Below are positions 23,461 through 32,766 of a stretch of 64,000 bases of DNA, in pieces; positions within the stretch are counted from its first letter, which is position 1, and each line of letters opens with the position of its first letter. The position numbers were made by a program, and so were the translations under genes. Under the pieces are notes generated by a model. The model ran no database searches, was not told where the DNA came from, and saw only the letters and a list, made by a program, of their open reading frames with translations. Origin of the DNA: Lithodes maja. Taxonomy: Eukaryota; Arthropoda; Malacostraca; Decapoda; Lithodidae. The stretch covers positions 1 through 64,000 of the forward strand of contig JBAKBP010007094.1 in assembly GCA_037953745.1 (NCBI GenBank), read 5' to 3'.

Positions 23461-23684
23461 GAAAAAACCATAGCACCTCACAGTTTTCCAGAAACTGCAT
23501 TGTTGCTGCCGGTTGCTAAGGAAAATGATTTGCCTAGCAACCGTTGCTATGCAACACTGAAATCTCGGTGGCTCTTGCCCTGAAATTGTAAAATAGGTCT
23601 TTGTGAACTATTGTGGAAAGTTTTATGCTTGTATCACCTTGTGAGCAATTCTTGTCCTATTTAGTACCGATTGCCCTCACTATA

Positions 23685-23879
23685 GATGACTCCGTTGTCG
23701 ACGCCTGCCCGGGATGTAACACAGCACCCCATACCATTAAACACATCATAGAAGACTGCATTTCACACAACCACTTACGCCAACAACACAATCTACACTC
23801 AATGAGAGCTCTGTGGGAAAGCCCGATCGTGGCCATGGCCTTTCTCAGGGACTCGGGGCTGTTCGGCCAGGCAGCTTAG
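23685..23879 (+). pseudogene. C-terminal remnant of the 15-kb LINE ORF
   Basis: The last 65 codons of the LINE protein resume after the nested transposon. They carry CPGCNTAPHTIKHIIEDC, a zinc-knuckle-like motif, and end ...GLFGQAA then a stop. The same text ends the ORF of the minus-strand copy at 46752. Confidence 0.85.
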
Positions 23880-23910
23880 GGAACAACAACAACAACAACA
23901 ACCGGACAAT

Positions 23911-24440
23911 AATTATTTTGTTATTGATATATTGCATTGTGCAATATACATGTATTATCAGGCTACACATTTATCGTGAAATTAATTGATAATGGAATAA
24001 GTTGCCTCAACATATAGAAGTACAGTATATGAAGGTGATACTTTTGAGTCCACCGCCTCTCGGGGAGTTATGGTCGTCTGGCAATAGATAGATAGATAGA
24101 TAGATAGATAGATCAGATTAACCAGTTCATGAAATATGATATTATGCCATCAAGATTTGTGTGCAATGATTAGCCAAAGTTGTATGAGGAAGCATAAACT
24201 ATATTGGTACCGTACCATGATAAGCAGTATGATCAAATTAATATACAGGGTCATTGTTGAAATATATCATGTTTTATATAAACAAGTGAACATGGGAGCA
24301 TCCAAAGGGAGCCTAATGCATCATTCATATAAACATGAAACTATATTTAATCCCATTTAGTTAATATGTTGAATAATCGTGCAAAACTAATGCAAAGTAA
24401 AGAGTAAGTCAGAACATGTCAGTATGAAAAGTGATACAAT
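23911..24440 (+). repeat. right half of the split 1.6-kb repeat, distal part
   Basis: It matches the reverse complement of about 11450-11890, including a (GATA)n run at about 24085-24112 preceded by GTCTGGCAATAGATAG. That run is a LINE-tail-like remnant older than the duplication. Confidence 0.7.
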
Positions 24441-25647
24441 AAAAATTAGATAGGCCATAGATAACAGAACTGGATTTGACACGGGCCAGCGAAGTCGACC
24501 TGCAGCTGCAGTAATGGACCCAACTCTGTTTAGTTGAAGTGGTGCTCTCTGTTTAGATTTTGTGCAGTATTATAATTTTGTAATTATTAAAAATGCAAAA
24601 TGCTTTGAAAGTGTCCATTTTGTAGGCGTTTTTAGTGCTAGCTGATACGAATATCCATATTACCAAGCTGTTGTGGTGATCTATGTAGGGCAGGTTTCTC
24701 GATTCCCAAAACCACCACAGCTATAATATAGCTGTTGAATTAGGCTACATACAGTAAGGTAAACAATGTATAAAATATTAGAGTATTATTAGACAATAAG
24801 GATAAGTCACTGGAATAACGAAAAACGTAAACAAATACGAAATAATTGAGCCACCAAACATCTCGCTTCCTGCACCCTGCACACCTCATTGTTTATGTTT
24901 AAAAAATTACACTCCCATCTCCCAGAGTGTGGCCGACTCTGCTGAACTGTGCATTATTTCCAGTGATTTAACGTGTATTAGTGGTTTAATGTTCCTCTGA
25001 TTTAACACAACAATGGCAGAATGTACAAGTGATGAGAATGTGAGTAACTGGTAGCCTGTAGTTACTCCAGCTGGCCTTCAATCAGCGGAAAAAGGAAGTG
25101 TTTCGTCTTTTTATCAGGGCTAGGCTAAAACAAACTACATTCCTCGTTGGATTCCAAGTGTTTCTAGTAGCCTAACTCCAGTGATGGCAGCGATGCTGTC
25201 AATCCCACATACTATCCTAAAAGTGGTGAAAGGCATAATGATGACAGTGATGAAGGCACCAATGATAAAGGCGATAAATGGAAGTGATGTGGAAGCAGTT
25301 AGCCGAAACAGTAGTGACACCAGAGACAGTTTAATTTGACACCAACAATAATGCTGGATCTTGTAAAATAACTTAGCCTACTTACGAATATTTTATTTAT
25401 CTTTATAATAGGCTAAGCTTTCCATGAAAATCTATGGTATTTTTTTAAATATCTAGGCTAGGGCTAGGCTATGTGAAAATTTAACACCTAAGACAATTCC
25501 TTGATAGGCTAGGCTACCCATAACAGTAATAGCAGCAGTAACACTCCACACCTATTAAACAAAACGCTTGCAAAATACAGAAAGAGTAGCCCATCCTATT
25601 TAAAGAATGGTTTATTTGTAGGTGCATTTCAAGGTTTTAATAGTTTT
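24441..25647. other. no gene confirmed; possible unique host DNA
   Basis: This is one of few stretches without an obvious TE signature. At 25013 a short ATG frame (MAECTSDEN) runs into GTGAGT, a splice-donor-like hexamer, so it could be a first exon; nothing else supports a gene. Confidence 0.4.
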
Positions 25648-25864
25648 GGGAAGGATGTAGTTTCCGGGTGTACGGTTGTCATGTTTTGCGCTCGCACTTA
25701 CGTTCCCGTCTATTTCGACGCTATATTTTCTGCTATTTTGCCTGTCATTACTGCATGAATACTAGGTTAGGTTAGGTTAGGCTAATGTACTGTATTTCTA
25801 TATCCAAAGGCATCCGCATAGTGTAAACAAGGTGGGTGGTACACCCGGTAACTACATTCTTGCC
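25648..25864. mobile_element. 217-bp MITE with 8-bp target duplication, copy 1
   Basis: It is flanked by ATAGTTTT at 25640-25647 and 25865-25872. The ends are GGGAAGGATGTAGTTTCCGG and, reverse-complemented, GGCAAGAATGTAGTTACCGG. The interior holds three TTAGG-type units (AGGTTAGGTTAGG). An 8-bp duplication fits hAT or Merlin; ends beginning GG favour Merlin-like, without proof. Confidence 0.8.
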
Positions 25865-25877
25865 ATAGTTTTTAAGG

Positions 25878-25977
25878 TACCGTCAACTGGGGTGAATTCG
25901 GACATTATCGCAACAAAATTTGATGATGTTGATTATGTTTTTTGCAATAATGTCCGAATTCACCCTAGTTGACGGTA
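25878..25977. repeat. 100-bp hairpin MITE
   Basis: The arms TACCGTCAACTGGGGTGAAT... and ...ATTCACCCTAGTTGACGGTA pair over about 36 bp around a short TGATGATGTTGATTATG loop. Ends in TA suggest a Tc1/mariner-type foldback MITE. Confidence 0.75.
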
Positions 25978-26250
25978 GCCTAATTATAGGGAATAGGCTC
26001 GCACTCTTATTTTTCATGTTTTTTCCTCCAGATTTTGAGAAAAAAAAAATTCTTTGTTTTAGTTACCAGTACCTATATTTCCAATGTGGGATACAGGATG
26101 GGTTGAGGGGGGGGTGAAGCCCCCCTTGACTTATTGAAATCATCATCTGTGTTACCAGCAGGGGGTAAATATCGATTATACTCCATACTGAAGAAGTTTG
26201 TAAATAGTGAGGATGTCCGAAGGAGCTCTGAGAGTGATAGGACTTTTTTC

Positions 26251-26488
26251 GGGATGGATGTAGTTACCGGATGTACCACTACCGACATACAACATAAATC
26301 ATCTATAAATACTTATAATAAAATAAATACTTATGAATCTATAATACTAGGTTAGGTTAGGTTAGGTTGTTTGGTTAGGGTAATGTATATTTGTATCCAA
26401 AGGCAGTCAAAATAGACGGGAACATGATGGTGAGCGTCCGCGTAGTGTATACAAGACAGGCGGTACACCCGGTAACTACATTCTTGCC
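26251..26488. mobile_element. 238-bp MITE with 8-bp target duplication, copy 2
   Basis: It is flanked by CTTTTTTC at 26243-26250 and 26489-26496. The ends match the copy at 25648 (GGGATGGATGTAGTTACCGG and GGCAAGAATGTAGTTACCGG). The interior again has AGGTTAGGTTAGGTTAGG. Two copies with different 8-bp duplications confirm the boundaries. Confidence 0.8.
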
Positions 26489-26649
26489 CTTTTTTCCACT
26501 AATATCGGGTTATATAAATATGATCAAAATTATTCTTCCACAGTGGATTATTCATGAGTACAGTATAAGGATTCCATAGACCTGCATTATCCCTAATAAA
26601 TTATTTATAATAAGGCGGCGAGCCTTTTCTAAATAATTATCGTTTTTAG

Positions 26650-27453
26650 CCCTTCCCGCCCGGGCAGCATTTTAAAATGACACTGCGGCAGCTGGGCAGG
26701 AGCCCGGGCAGCATTTTAAAATCCGTAAGCTTGAAAGCCTATTAACTCCTTGCGACATATTATGTCCAGTAAGTCCACGGAGGTGGCCGCCCGGTATCAT
26801 TGCCACTGCACCACAACTGTCAAAACCACACTGCGGGCCGTTAGAATTGTCGGAGAAACCTGGGGTTGCCACCAACCGACAGATCTTCATCTAACTTACC
26901 GGACTTACTGAGCTCCATATGACGCTAGGGCGTCATATAACTTATTCTAGAATTATGAACATATGAGTTTTTGGTTCACTGTGTCATATGACGCGGTAGC
27001 GTCATATGAGTCGGAAAGAGTTAAGCTTGTTTTGAAAGCCGCGCGTTCGACGTATGTAAACAAAGCCTGTCGGAGGCGACGCGCGCACTTCCAAAAGCAA
27101 GCAGACATCGGAGCTTTGTTGTTTTGTGGTCTGCTAAAACAAATTTAGTCTTGAAAAGTTTGTCATTTTGCTAAAATCGCGGCAAAATGCGCTCCACACC
27201 CACAGAAATCGTCATCACAACTGAACCAGTTGACTTAGAGAGCTCTACTCAATGCCAGTCTACAGATTGGAAACAACAGTATGTTTAGAGATGCGTGGGA
27301 AGTTTTTAGCAATTAAAATAACATTTTGAAGCTATTTTCTTCTAGTTTTTGGCTGAATACCGGTACATTTAATTTCATTCAGACACTTGCATAATCATTT
27401 AGGAGTGCCTGAATGAGCCCTAATATGGCGGAAATATGGCCGCAGCCAAAGTG
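26650..27453 (+). mobile_element. TTAA-type MITE with a nested TTAA MITE
   Basis: The left end is CCCTTCCCGCCCGGGCAG next to TTAG (a decayed TTAA); the right border is TTAA at 27454-27457. The interior is homologous to 36430-36909 (CGGGCAGCATTTTAAAATGA, GTAAGCTTGAAAGCC, CGACGTATGTAAACAAAGCC). The right ends differ between copies. It is split by the insertion at 26746-27020. Confidence 0.65.
26746..27020. mobile_element. 275-bp nested TTAA MITE
   Basis: It lies between TTAA at 26742-26745 and 27021-27024, with ends CTCCTTGCGACATAT and CTCTTTCCGACTCATAT. The copy at 36.5 kb has the uninterrupted site (GAAAGCCAATTCAGCTTG). Two palindromes CATATGACGC...GCGTCATATG lie near its right end. Confidence 0.8.
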
Positions 27454-27534
27454 TTAAGGAAACGGACCACAGCAATTTTAATTTATTTCTTTATTTTTTT
27501 TGGATTTGTTATTTTTTTAGGTATATAATCTTTC

Positions 27535-27850
27535 TATCTATCTATCTATCTATTGCCTGACGCCGCGATCCCCGAAGGGGTGGCCACGAACGAACGCCCC
27601 CATGCACCTCTATCCCCAGTCAGTCGACGCCCCTCCCCCCAACCAGCACCGCCTTCGTTCATATACTGCCTCACTCCATCCTTCCACCTCTCTTTCGGTC
27701 TACCTCTCCCTCTGTCACTCCACCTCGCTCTCATACACCCTCTTAGTCATTCTCTTGCTTTCCATACGTTTCATATGGCCGAACCATCTCTAGTTATTCC
27801 TTTTCACACTTTCCAGCACATCTACCTCCACACCATAATAATGATTATTA
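27535..27850 (-). mobile_element. RTE-like LINE 3' fragment
   Basis: The minus strand encodes a GHMKRM-like segment and RGRGRPKERWKDGVRQYM, the usual C terminus of RTE-type proteins. The reading ends in a 3' UTR and a (GATA)n tail at about 27535-27553. It is severely 5'-truncated. Confidence 0.7.
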
Positions 27851-28462
27851 CTGGAAATTAGTTTTGTTTTAGTCTTATGTTATTTAAAAATCCCTACTAC
27901 TGATGTGCAGACAGCAGCATGGGTATGGTGGCGGCAACTCTCAGGTTAGTTTTGGTTGTCAGGTTAGGTTAATGCTACCATTGATAATGCGACTCGGCTA
28001 GGCTGCACTTGCGTCGGAACGTAAACAAACCCACCTCCAATTTTGGGAGGCTTTAACTTGAAATAACTAAATATTAGAGGTGTGGGTCTATACAAGAATG
28101 CTTCTAAATACTCCCCCACTAATTACGATTAGGTAAGCACCCGCTTCCTCCTCCGACGACAATAGTGTTACTAACCTTACCTGACAACCATAACTAACTT
28201 GGAGGCTGCCGCCCCCAGACCCCCATTGCTCCTAAAGATGATGTAGAAGACGTCAAATAACTAAATATTACTGCGGGAGAGTGACAAACAAACCCAAAAT
28301 TGCACATTGTAAGAAAATGGGTCAACAGAAAACGGTGAGGTGCGAGGTTAAACTACTCGTCGGCGATAGCGTCGATGGACGTCTTCAAATATTGTTAAAA
28401 ATAGGATATTACTAAAAACTCCTAAAACTTTGAAATGCACACATAAATATATCATACTTTAA
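27851..28462. other. no gene seen
   Basis: No domain-bearing frame is present. It contains two AGGTTAGGTT-like bits near 27960. Confidence 0.45.
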
Positions 28463-28900
28463 AACCCTCCAGCCCCGGGGGCTATAGCTTATGACTGTAC
28501 TCCTGTACCGGGGGTTTTGAGGATTTTTTACCTATGTTAACTACTCTGTAAAAGAATGAATATTGCATGTAATGTTGTGAATAAAAAAAAATAATGTTCC
28601 ACAAACCTTCCTCTGTCGAATGGCGTTTAGTAGAGGTCTCTAGCCCCTCTGGTTGCATAATGGTGAGCGCGGGAAGACGAGTGCTTTTTTATGCGGGAAT
28701 TTCCTCACGCGTCCGAAAGCGTCGGCCCGCCCTGGCTACGACGCACCTAGCCGCTCGCCGCGCCAAAGTATTTATCTCCCTTAGACGATTTTAGTGTTTG
28801 ATATTGAGAATGTGATGTTTGTTTTGATATTTTCTAGTTATTTTGAGGCCAATTATATAAAATATGTTTATTAGGGTATCAATTTCACTGATATTGGTAA

Positions 28901-29387
28901 TTTTCACTCGATACCGTACATTTTATTAGTAATTGAGGTAGGTTATTGTTGTATTAGGCACTTATTATTCGTTATCACAGGTGTTTATTATACTTTGGCC
29001 ATCAAATCTTAGGTCTTGTGTCACTTTCACTTTGACAAATATGCTTTAGAGAGTGTCACTGTCACTGATAATGCTCATTTTCACTCGATACCGTACATTT
29101 TATTAGTAATTGAGGTAGGTTATTGTTGTATTAGGCACTGATTATTCGTTATCACAGGTGTTTATTATACTTTGGCCATCAAATCTTAGGTCTTGTGTCA
29201 CTTTCACTTTGACAAATATGCTTTAGAGAGTGTCACTGTCACTGATAATGCTCATTTTCACTCGATACCGTACATTTTATTAGTAATTGAGGTAGGTTAT
29301 TGTTGTATTAGGCACTGATTATTGATTATCACAGGTGTTTATTATACTTTGGCCATCAAATCTTAGGTCTTGTGTCACTTTCACTTA
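28901..29387. repeat. 177-bp tandem repeat, about 2.8 copies
   Basis: TTTTCACTCGATACCGTACA starts at 28901, 29078 and 29255, a spacing of exactly 177 each time. The copies are almost identical, with a few substitutions. It lies between the transposase stop and the proposed left end of the piggyBac element. Confidence 0.9.
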
Positions 29388-29655
29388 GTTATATGATTTG
29401 TAAACGTTTTATATACAATTTATTGTGTCTTTTTTCACTGATTTATATATTTCTATAGGTTCTAATCATATGAATGTCACTTGGTATATACATATGTGTC
29501 ACTTTCACATATTATTATGGTGGAATTGTATTTGTATCAATTTTCTCATAATACTTGACTTTTTTATTATAATACATTGTTTTTCTTTCACTTTTTGCCT
29601 ATATATAATTATAGTGTACATATTGTCATTTTATTGGGCAATTTCAGTATGATTA

Positions 29656-32571
29656 TTAGAACTCCTGCTTGGTGTGGTAAGCAGCGAAGCACCCTACAGC
29701 ACAGAGTGCCACCTTGCACTCCACACACTCCGTGGTTGACTTTTTACCTGGGTGCGGCCTCACCCTGCTGTGGTAGCAGACATGGCACCGCTTCTGATTT
29801 GTTCTTCCTGCTGCATTCTGAGGAAAGTAACCAAGCTGGTGCCTAAGCAGGTATGGAGCAGACTGCAAGCGGTCGATAACGGCGGGCCCAGGATGTGCCA
29901 CTGCCCTCTGTGGCGTAGCATACTTCTCCAGGAGCCCCGTCAACACCTGCTTTTGGAACCTCCGCAGGCTGTTGAACTTCAGGGGTGGGTTCTCATTCCG
30001 AAGCCTGTATATATTATAGGCATTCAGAATTGACATGTCCACCATATGCAGAAAGAACTTTTTGTACCATCTGCACGAGGTACGCAGGCAGTCAATGAAG
30101 CCTATCTGCATGTCGGACTTGTCCACCAGCCTCATGTTGACATTGTAGTCCAGGACAGTATCGGGCTTGGTCACCCTGGCCTGGGTGCGGCGATCCACCT
30201 TGCCAGTCTCCACCATTTCCCCCTTGTGGATGGTGGTCAGGAGGTTGACCTTCCGCTGGTCGTGCCAGTGGATAGCCAGAATGGGCCCCGACTTCTTCCT
30301 GAAGACATCACCTTTTTTGGTCTTTGCAGGGAAAGTTGGCATGCCCTTCCTTTTCCCTCGTACTGTGCCTACAGTCCCTGTCTTGCGCTCATGCAGGTAC
30401 TGTGAGAGAGTGGGGGACGTGTAATAGTTGTCCGTGTAGAGGACGTGATTTTTATGGAAGTAGCGGTCCATCATGGCTTGCACCACTGCTCCGCCAAATC
30501 CAATGAGGGGGTCCACAAGCACGTCCCCTTCCTTCCCGCTGTACACCAGGAAGTCCAGGACATAGCCAGTTGTGCAGTCGCACAGCACAAAAAATTTTAT
30601 GCCAAAGCGATGTCTTTTGGAGGGGATGTATTGCCGGAAGCTGAGTTTTCCCCGGAACAGCACAAGAGACTCGTCAATGACGACCTTGCGGAAGGGCTTG
30701 AAGTAGGAGGTGAAGCGGTCTCGCATCATCTCATACAACGTCCTAATCTTCCACAGCTTGTCTGGGCGGTGGACGTCGGTGTTGGTGACAAGATGGAGCG
30801 CTGCGAGGATATCAAGGTACCGGTCGCGAGCCATATATTTCCCGAAGGCAGGGGTTGAAATTAGATCATTGGTGATCCAATAGTCAGGCAACCTATGCTT
30901 CCTGACATGAGGCATTAGCATGGTGAGTGCCAGGAACACCATGAATTCTTGATGAGTCACTGGGGTCCACTTCCTCATATGGCCCTTGGTCACCTTGCCC
31001 AAAAAGTGTACCTGGAATTGGTGCTGCTTGTTTGTCTCTTTGACAACATAGCCTACCACCTCCTCATCAAAGAATGCCTCAAATAGTTGGTGTGGTGGAG
31101 CATTGGGGCCTGCAGGAAAATTGGGGGTAATGCCTGAACCCTCCAGTGCCTCATCAAAAGGTGGCACATCAGGGTTGTATCCATCCCCATCAACTACGTC
31201 CTGCCATTGAAAAACGTAGAATGGGTCTTGTCTACGCTGACGAGGAGCTCCAACTGGTAGCCCAGTACGCCCACGGCCAACTCGGGAGGCGCGCGCCCTA
31301 GGGCGGCGGCGAGGGCGTCGGTCAGGGCGGCGGCCAGGGCGGCGGGCAGAAAGACGGGCAGCACGAAGCCGGGCCAAGCGGGTGGGTCGAGGGTCGTCGA
31401 TGTCCATATAGTCATCGTCATCGTCAGAGTGGTCATCTTGCCCTGACGGTGGACCTATGTAATCATGGCCAGAGTCTTCAGAGCGGTGCCCTTCATCATC
31501 AGTGGCCCCCACATAATCTGGCGGGGAACCAGTGATGCGTGGGCGGCGTGCGGGTGGGCGAGGTGGGGAAGGAGTGACAGGTGAGGCTGTGTCCTCCAGA
31601 GGTCCCGGGCTCCTTGGCCTGCGACGAGTCACAGAAAGCAATGATTCAGTTTCACTAGGCCCAGGTATTGGGGTGGCGACCTCAAATACTTCTGCAGGAA
31701 GACATGTTGAAGGCGGGAGAGGTGGGGAGGACCGTGGGGAAAGTTGCGGGGACGTATGGCTGGGGCCGGCAGGGGTGGACGCCGCCGCGGGAGCCTCAAA
31801 CAAAACTCTCTTACTTTTCTTCATTTTCTTGGTATATTTTCTACCTTTCCCCTTTTCGGCAGCAGTATGTCTCCTGTCGGGGGACCTAGGAGGCAAATAG
31901 GCCGAAAGTGGGGGGTCCTCAACCCTTGGCAATGGTGGGGGTGGTGGGGAAGAATGCGGGGCATCCGGGTCATCTTGGGTGGCGTGGGTAGATAAGGGAG
32001 ACAATGGCGGTCGAGAAGGGTCACCACGCTGACCCTCACTCACAGCCTCATCCTCACCAACTATTTTAGCTTGTTCCCTAGCTGCTGCGGCCGCCTTTTC
32101 AAGTATTTTTAACTTGTAGAAATGCAGCTTGAAAGGCGATTTACCTGGGGAAGGGCTTGGAGTCGTGTCACTTATGCGAAATTTTGTTTGTGACCTTGAA
32201 CTCTCCCACTCACTCACTCTCGCAAGTTCACTTTCTTGAGGTAAACCAGCTTCCTCAACAACTGGTACATCACGTACATCACCTTCATCACTCTCATCAC
32301 TCTCAAATTCTTTCTCAAATCCCAGGAATTGTTCTTTATCACTCTCATGGCCATAATCACTCGACTTATAATTACTCGAGTGGTCACTCACTTCTTCATC
32401 AATCTTATGCTTGGCATCAGCTTTCTCATAAAGTCTCAAAGTCGTCTCAATACCTCCGGGAGATAACACATTTAGGCGATGGCGTCGGGGTAAGGCACGA
32501 CGCACTATCAAGGGCGTCGTAGGAAGCACGATGTCGGACACGGCGGAATCACTATTTGGTGTACTGTCCAT
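29656..32571 (-). CDS. piggyBac-type transposase, intact ORF
   Basis: A single 971-codon ORF without stops. The first ~450 residues are low-complexity: acidic (DHSDDDDDYMDIDD), proline/serine-rich and arginine-rich (ARRPGRRPDRRPRRRP), probably disordered. The piggyBac domain starts near residue 455 (DPFYVFQWQDV). The three catalytic aspartates are D633 (VVIDESLVLFRGK), D714 (VLYTDNYYTSP) and D817 (MRLVDKSDM, with D820 as the usual fourth acidic residue). Spacings of 81 and 103 are close to those of the classic moth enzyme. A Cys-rich zinc-binding tail closes the protein (CHVC, ECVEC, CAVGC). The enzyme would cut and paste DNA at TTAA. Intactness suggests a young, possibly active or domesticated copy. 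It could have mobilised the TTAA MITEs in this window, although their ends are not identical. Confidence 0.9.
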   Translation of the reverse strand: MDSTPNSDSAVSDIVLPTTPLIVRRALPRRHRLNVLSPGGIETTLRLYEKADAKHKIDEEVSDHSSNYKSSDYGHESDKEQFLGFEKEFESDESDEGDVRDVPVVEEAGLPQESELARVSEWESSRSQTKFRISDTTPSPSPGKSPFKLHFYKLKILEKAAAAAREQAKIVGEDEAVSEGQRGDPSRPPLSPLSTHATQDDPDAPHSSPPPPPLPRVEDPPLSAYLPPRSPDRRHTAAEKGKGRKYTKKMKKSKRVLFEAPAAASTPAGPSHTSPQLSPRSSPPLPPSTCLPAEVFEVATPIPGPSETESLLSVTRRRPRSPGPLEDTASPVTPSPPRPPARRPRITGSPPDYVGATDDEGHRSEDSGHDYIGPPSGQDDHSDDDDDYMDIDDPRPTRLARLRAARLSARRPGRRPDRRPRRRPRARASRVGRGRTGLPVGAPRQRRQDPFYVFQWQDVVDGDGYNPDVPPFDEALEGSGITPNFPAGPNAPPHQLFEAFFDEEVVGYVVKETNKQHQFQVHFLGKVTKGHMRKWTPVTHQEFMVFLALTMLMPHVRKHRLPDYWITNDLISTPAFGKYMARDRYLDILAALHLVTNTDVHRPDKLWKIRTLYEMMRDRFTSYFKPFRKVVIDESLVLFRGKLSFRQYIPSKRHRFGIKFFVLCDCTTGYVLDFLVYSGKEGDVLVDPLIGFGGAVVQAMMDRYFHKNHVLYTDNYYTSPTLSQYLHERKTGTVGTVRGKRKGMPTFPAKTKKGDVFRKKSGPILAIHWHDQRKVNLLTTIHKGEMVETGKVDRRTQARVTKPDTVLDYNVNMRLVDKSDMQIGFIDCLRTSCRWYKKFFLHMVDMSILNAYNIYRLRNENPPLKFNSLRRFQKQVLTGLLEKYATPQRAVAHPGPAVIDRLQSAPYLLRHQLGYFPQNAAGRTNQKRCHVCYHSRVRPHPGKKSTTECVECKVALCAVGCFAAYHTKQEF

Positions 32572-32766
32572 GATGGCGTCGGGGTAGATACTGTTGTTGT
32601 GGCGTCGTTGACGCCGGGTGGCGCCACCTACCGCCCAATCATCACAAACTGTGCGCGCGGCTTTCGAAAATCAAGCACGAAAGCAAGGGGCGTACATGAG
32701 GCCATCCGGGTTGCGCGGGCCGAGTATGTTATGGGCGTATATGAGGTCATCCGGGTTGGAGGGGTT

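Larger units (their letters stand above)
18995..23684 (+). mobile_element. TIR DNA transposon carrying the 783-aa ORF (family A)
   Basis: It interrupts the LINE between TATCAGAAG and GATGACTCC, which are close together in the LINE copy at 46.9 kb. The inverted repeats (about 19010-19180 and 23480-23654) match over about 170 bp, starting CAAGAATTGCTCACAAGG. They include GCAACGGTTGCTAGGCAAA and TTAGCAACCGG. I could not settle the exact ends or the target duplication because about 15-30 bp at each junction match neither the LINE nor the other arm. The interior holds a nested pogo-like element and one long ORF. Confidence 0.75.
15252..23899 (+). mobile_element. LINE with 2A motif, PHD finger, endonuclease and RT (interrupted)
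   Basis: It is flanked by the 11-bp duplication AACCGGACAAT (15241-15251 and 23900-23910); the paralogous empty site near 11.9 kb reads CAGGACAAT without an insertion. The element starts at GGCGGCGTCTACGCC and ends GGCTGTTCGGCCAGGCAGC, then GGGAAC and an (AAC)n tail, so it looks full length. It is disrupted by a 64-bp duplication in the ORF, a 2-bp insertion near 18.83 kb and a nested DNA transposon at about 18995-23684. Motifs place it among APE-type LINEs, possibly I/ingi-like; the clade is tentative. A 5'-truncated relative is at 46734-48580. Confidence 0.8.
28463..32764 (-). mobile_element. piggyBac-like transposon (ends tentative)
   Basis: The transposase is certain; the ends are less so. 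Candidate borders are TTAA at 28459-28462 followed by AACCCTCCAGCCCCGG, and TTAA at 32765-32768 which, read inward on the minus strand, is followed by CCCCTCCAACCCGG. The shared CCCTCCARCCC fits a piggyBac TIR. The right TTAA coincides with the first unit of the 57-bp minisatellite, while the left flank has no minisatellite, so one border may be wrong. Confidence 0.5.

Noticed and set aside
25013..25045. ATG frame MAECTSDEN followed by GTGAGT, a possible first exon of a host gene
   Set aside because: Nine codons and one splice-like hexamer are not enough, and no second exon is visible.
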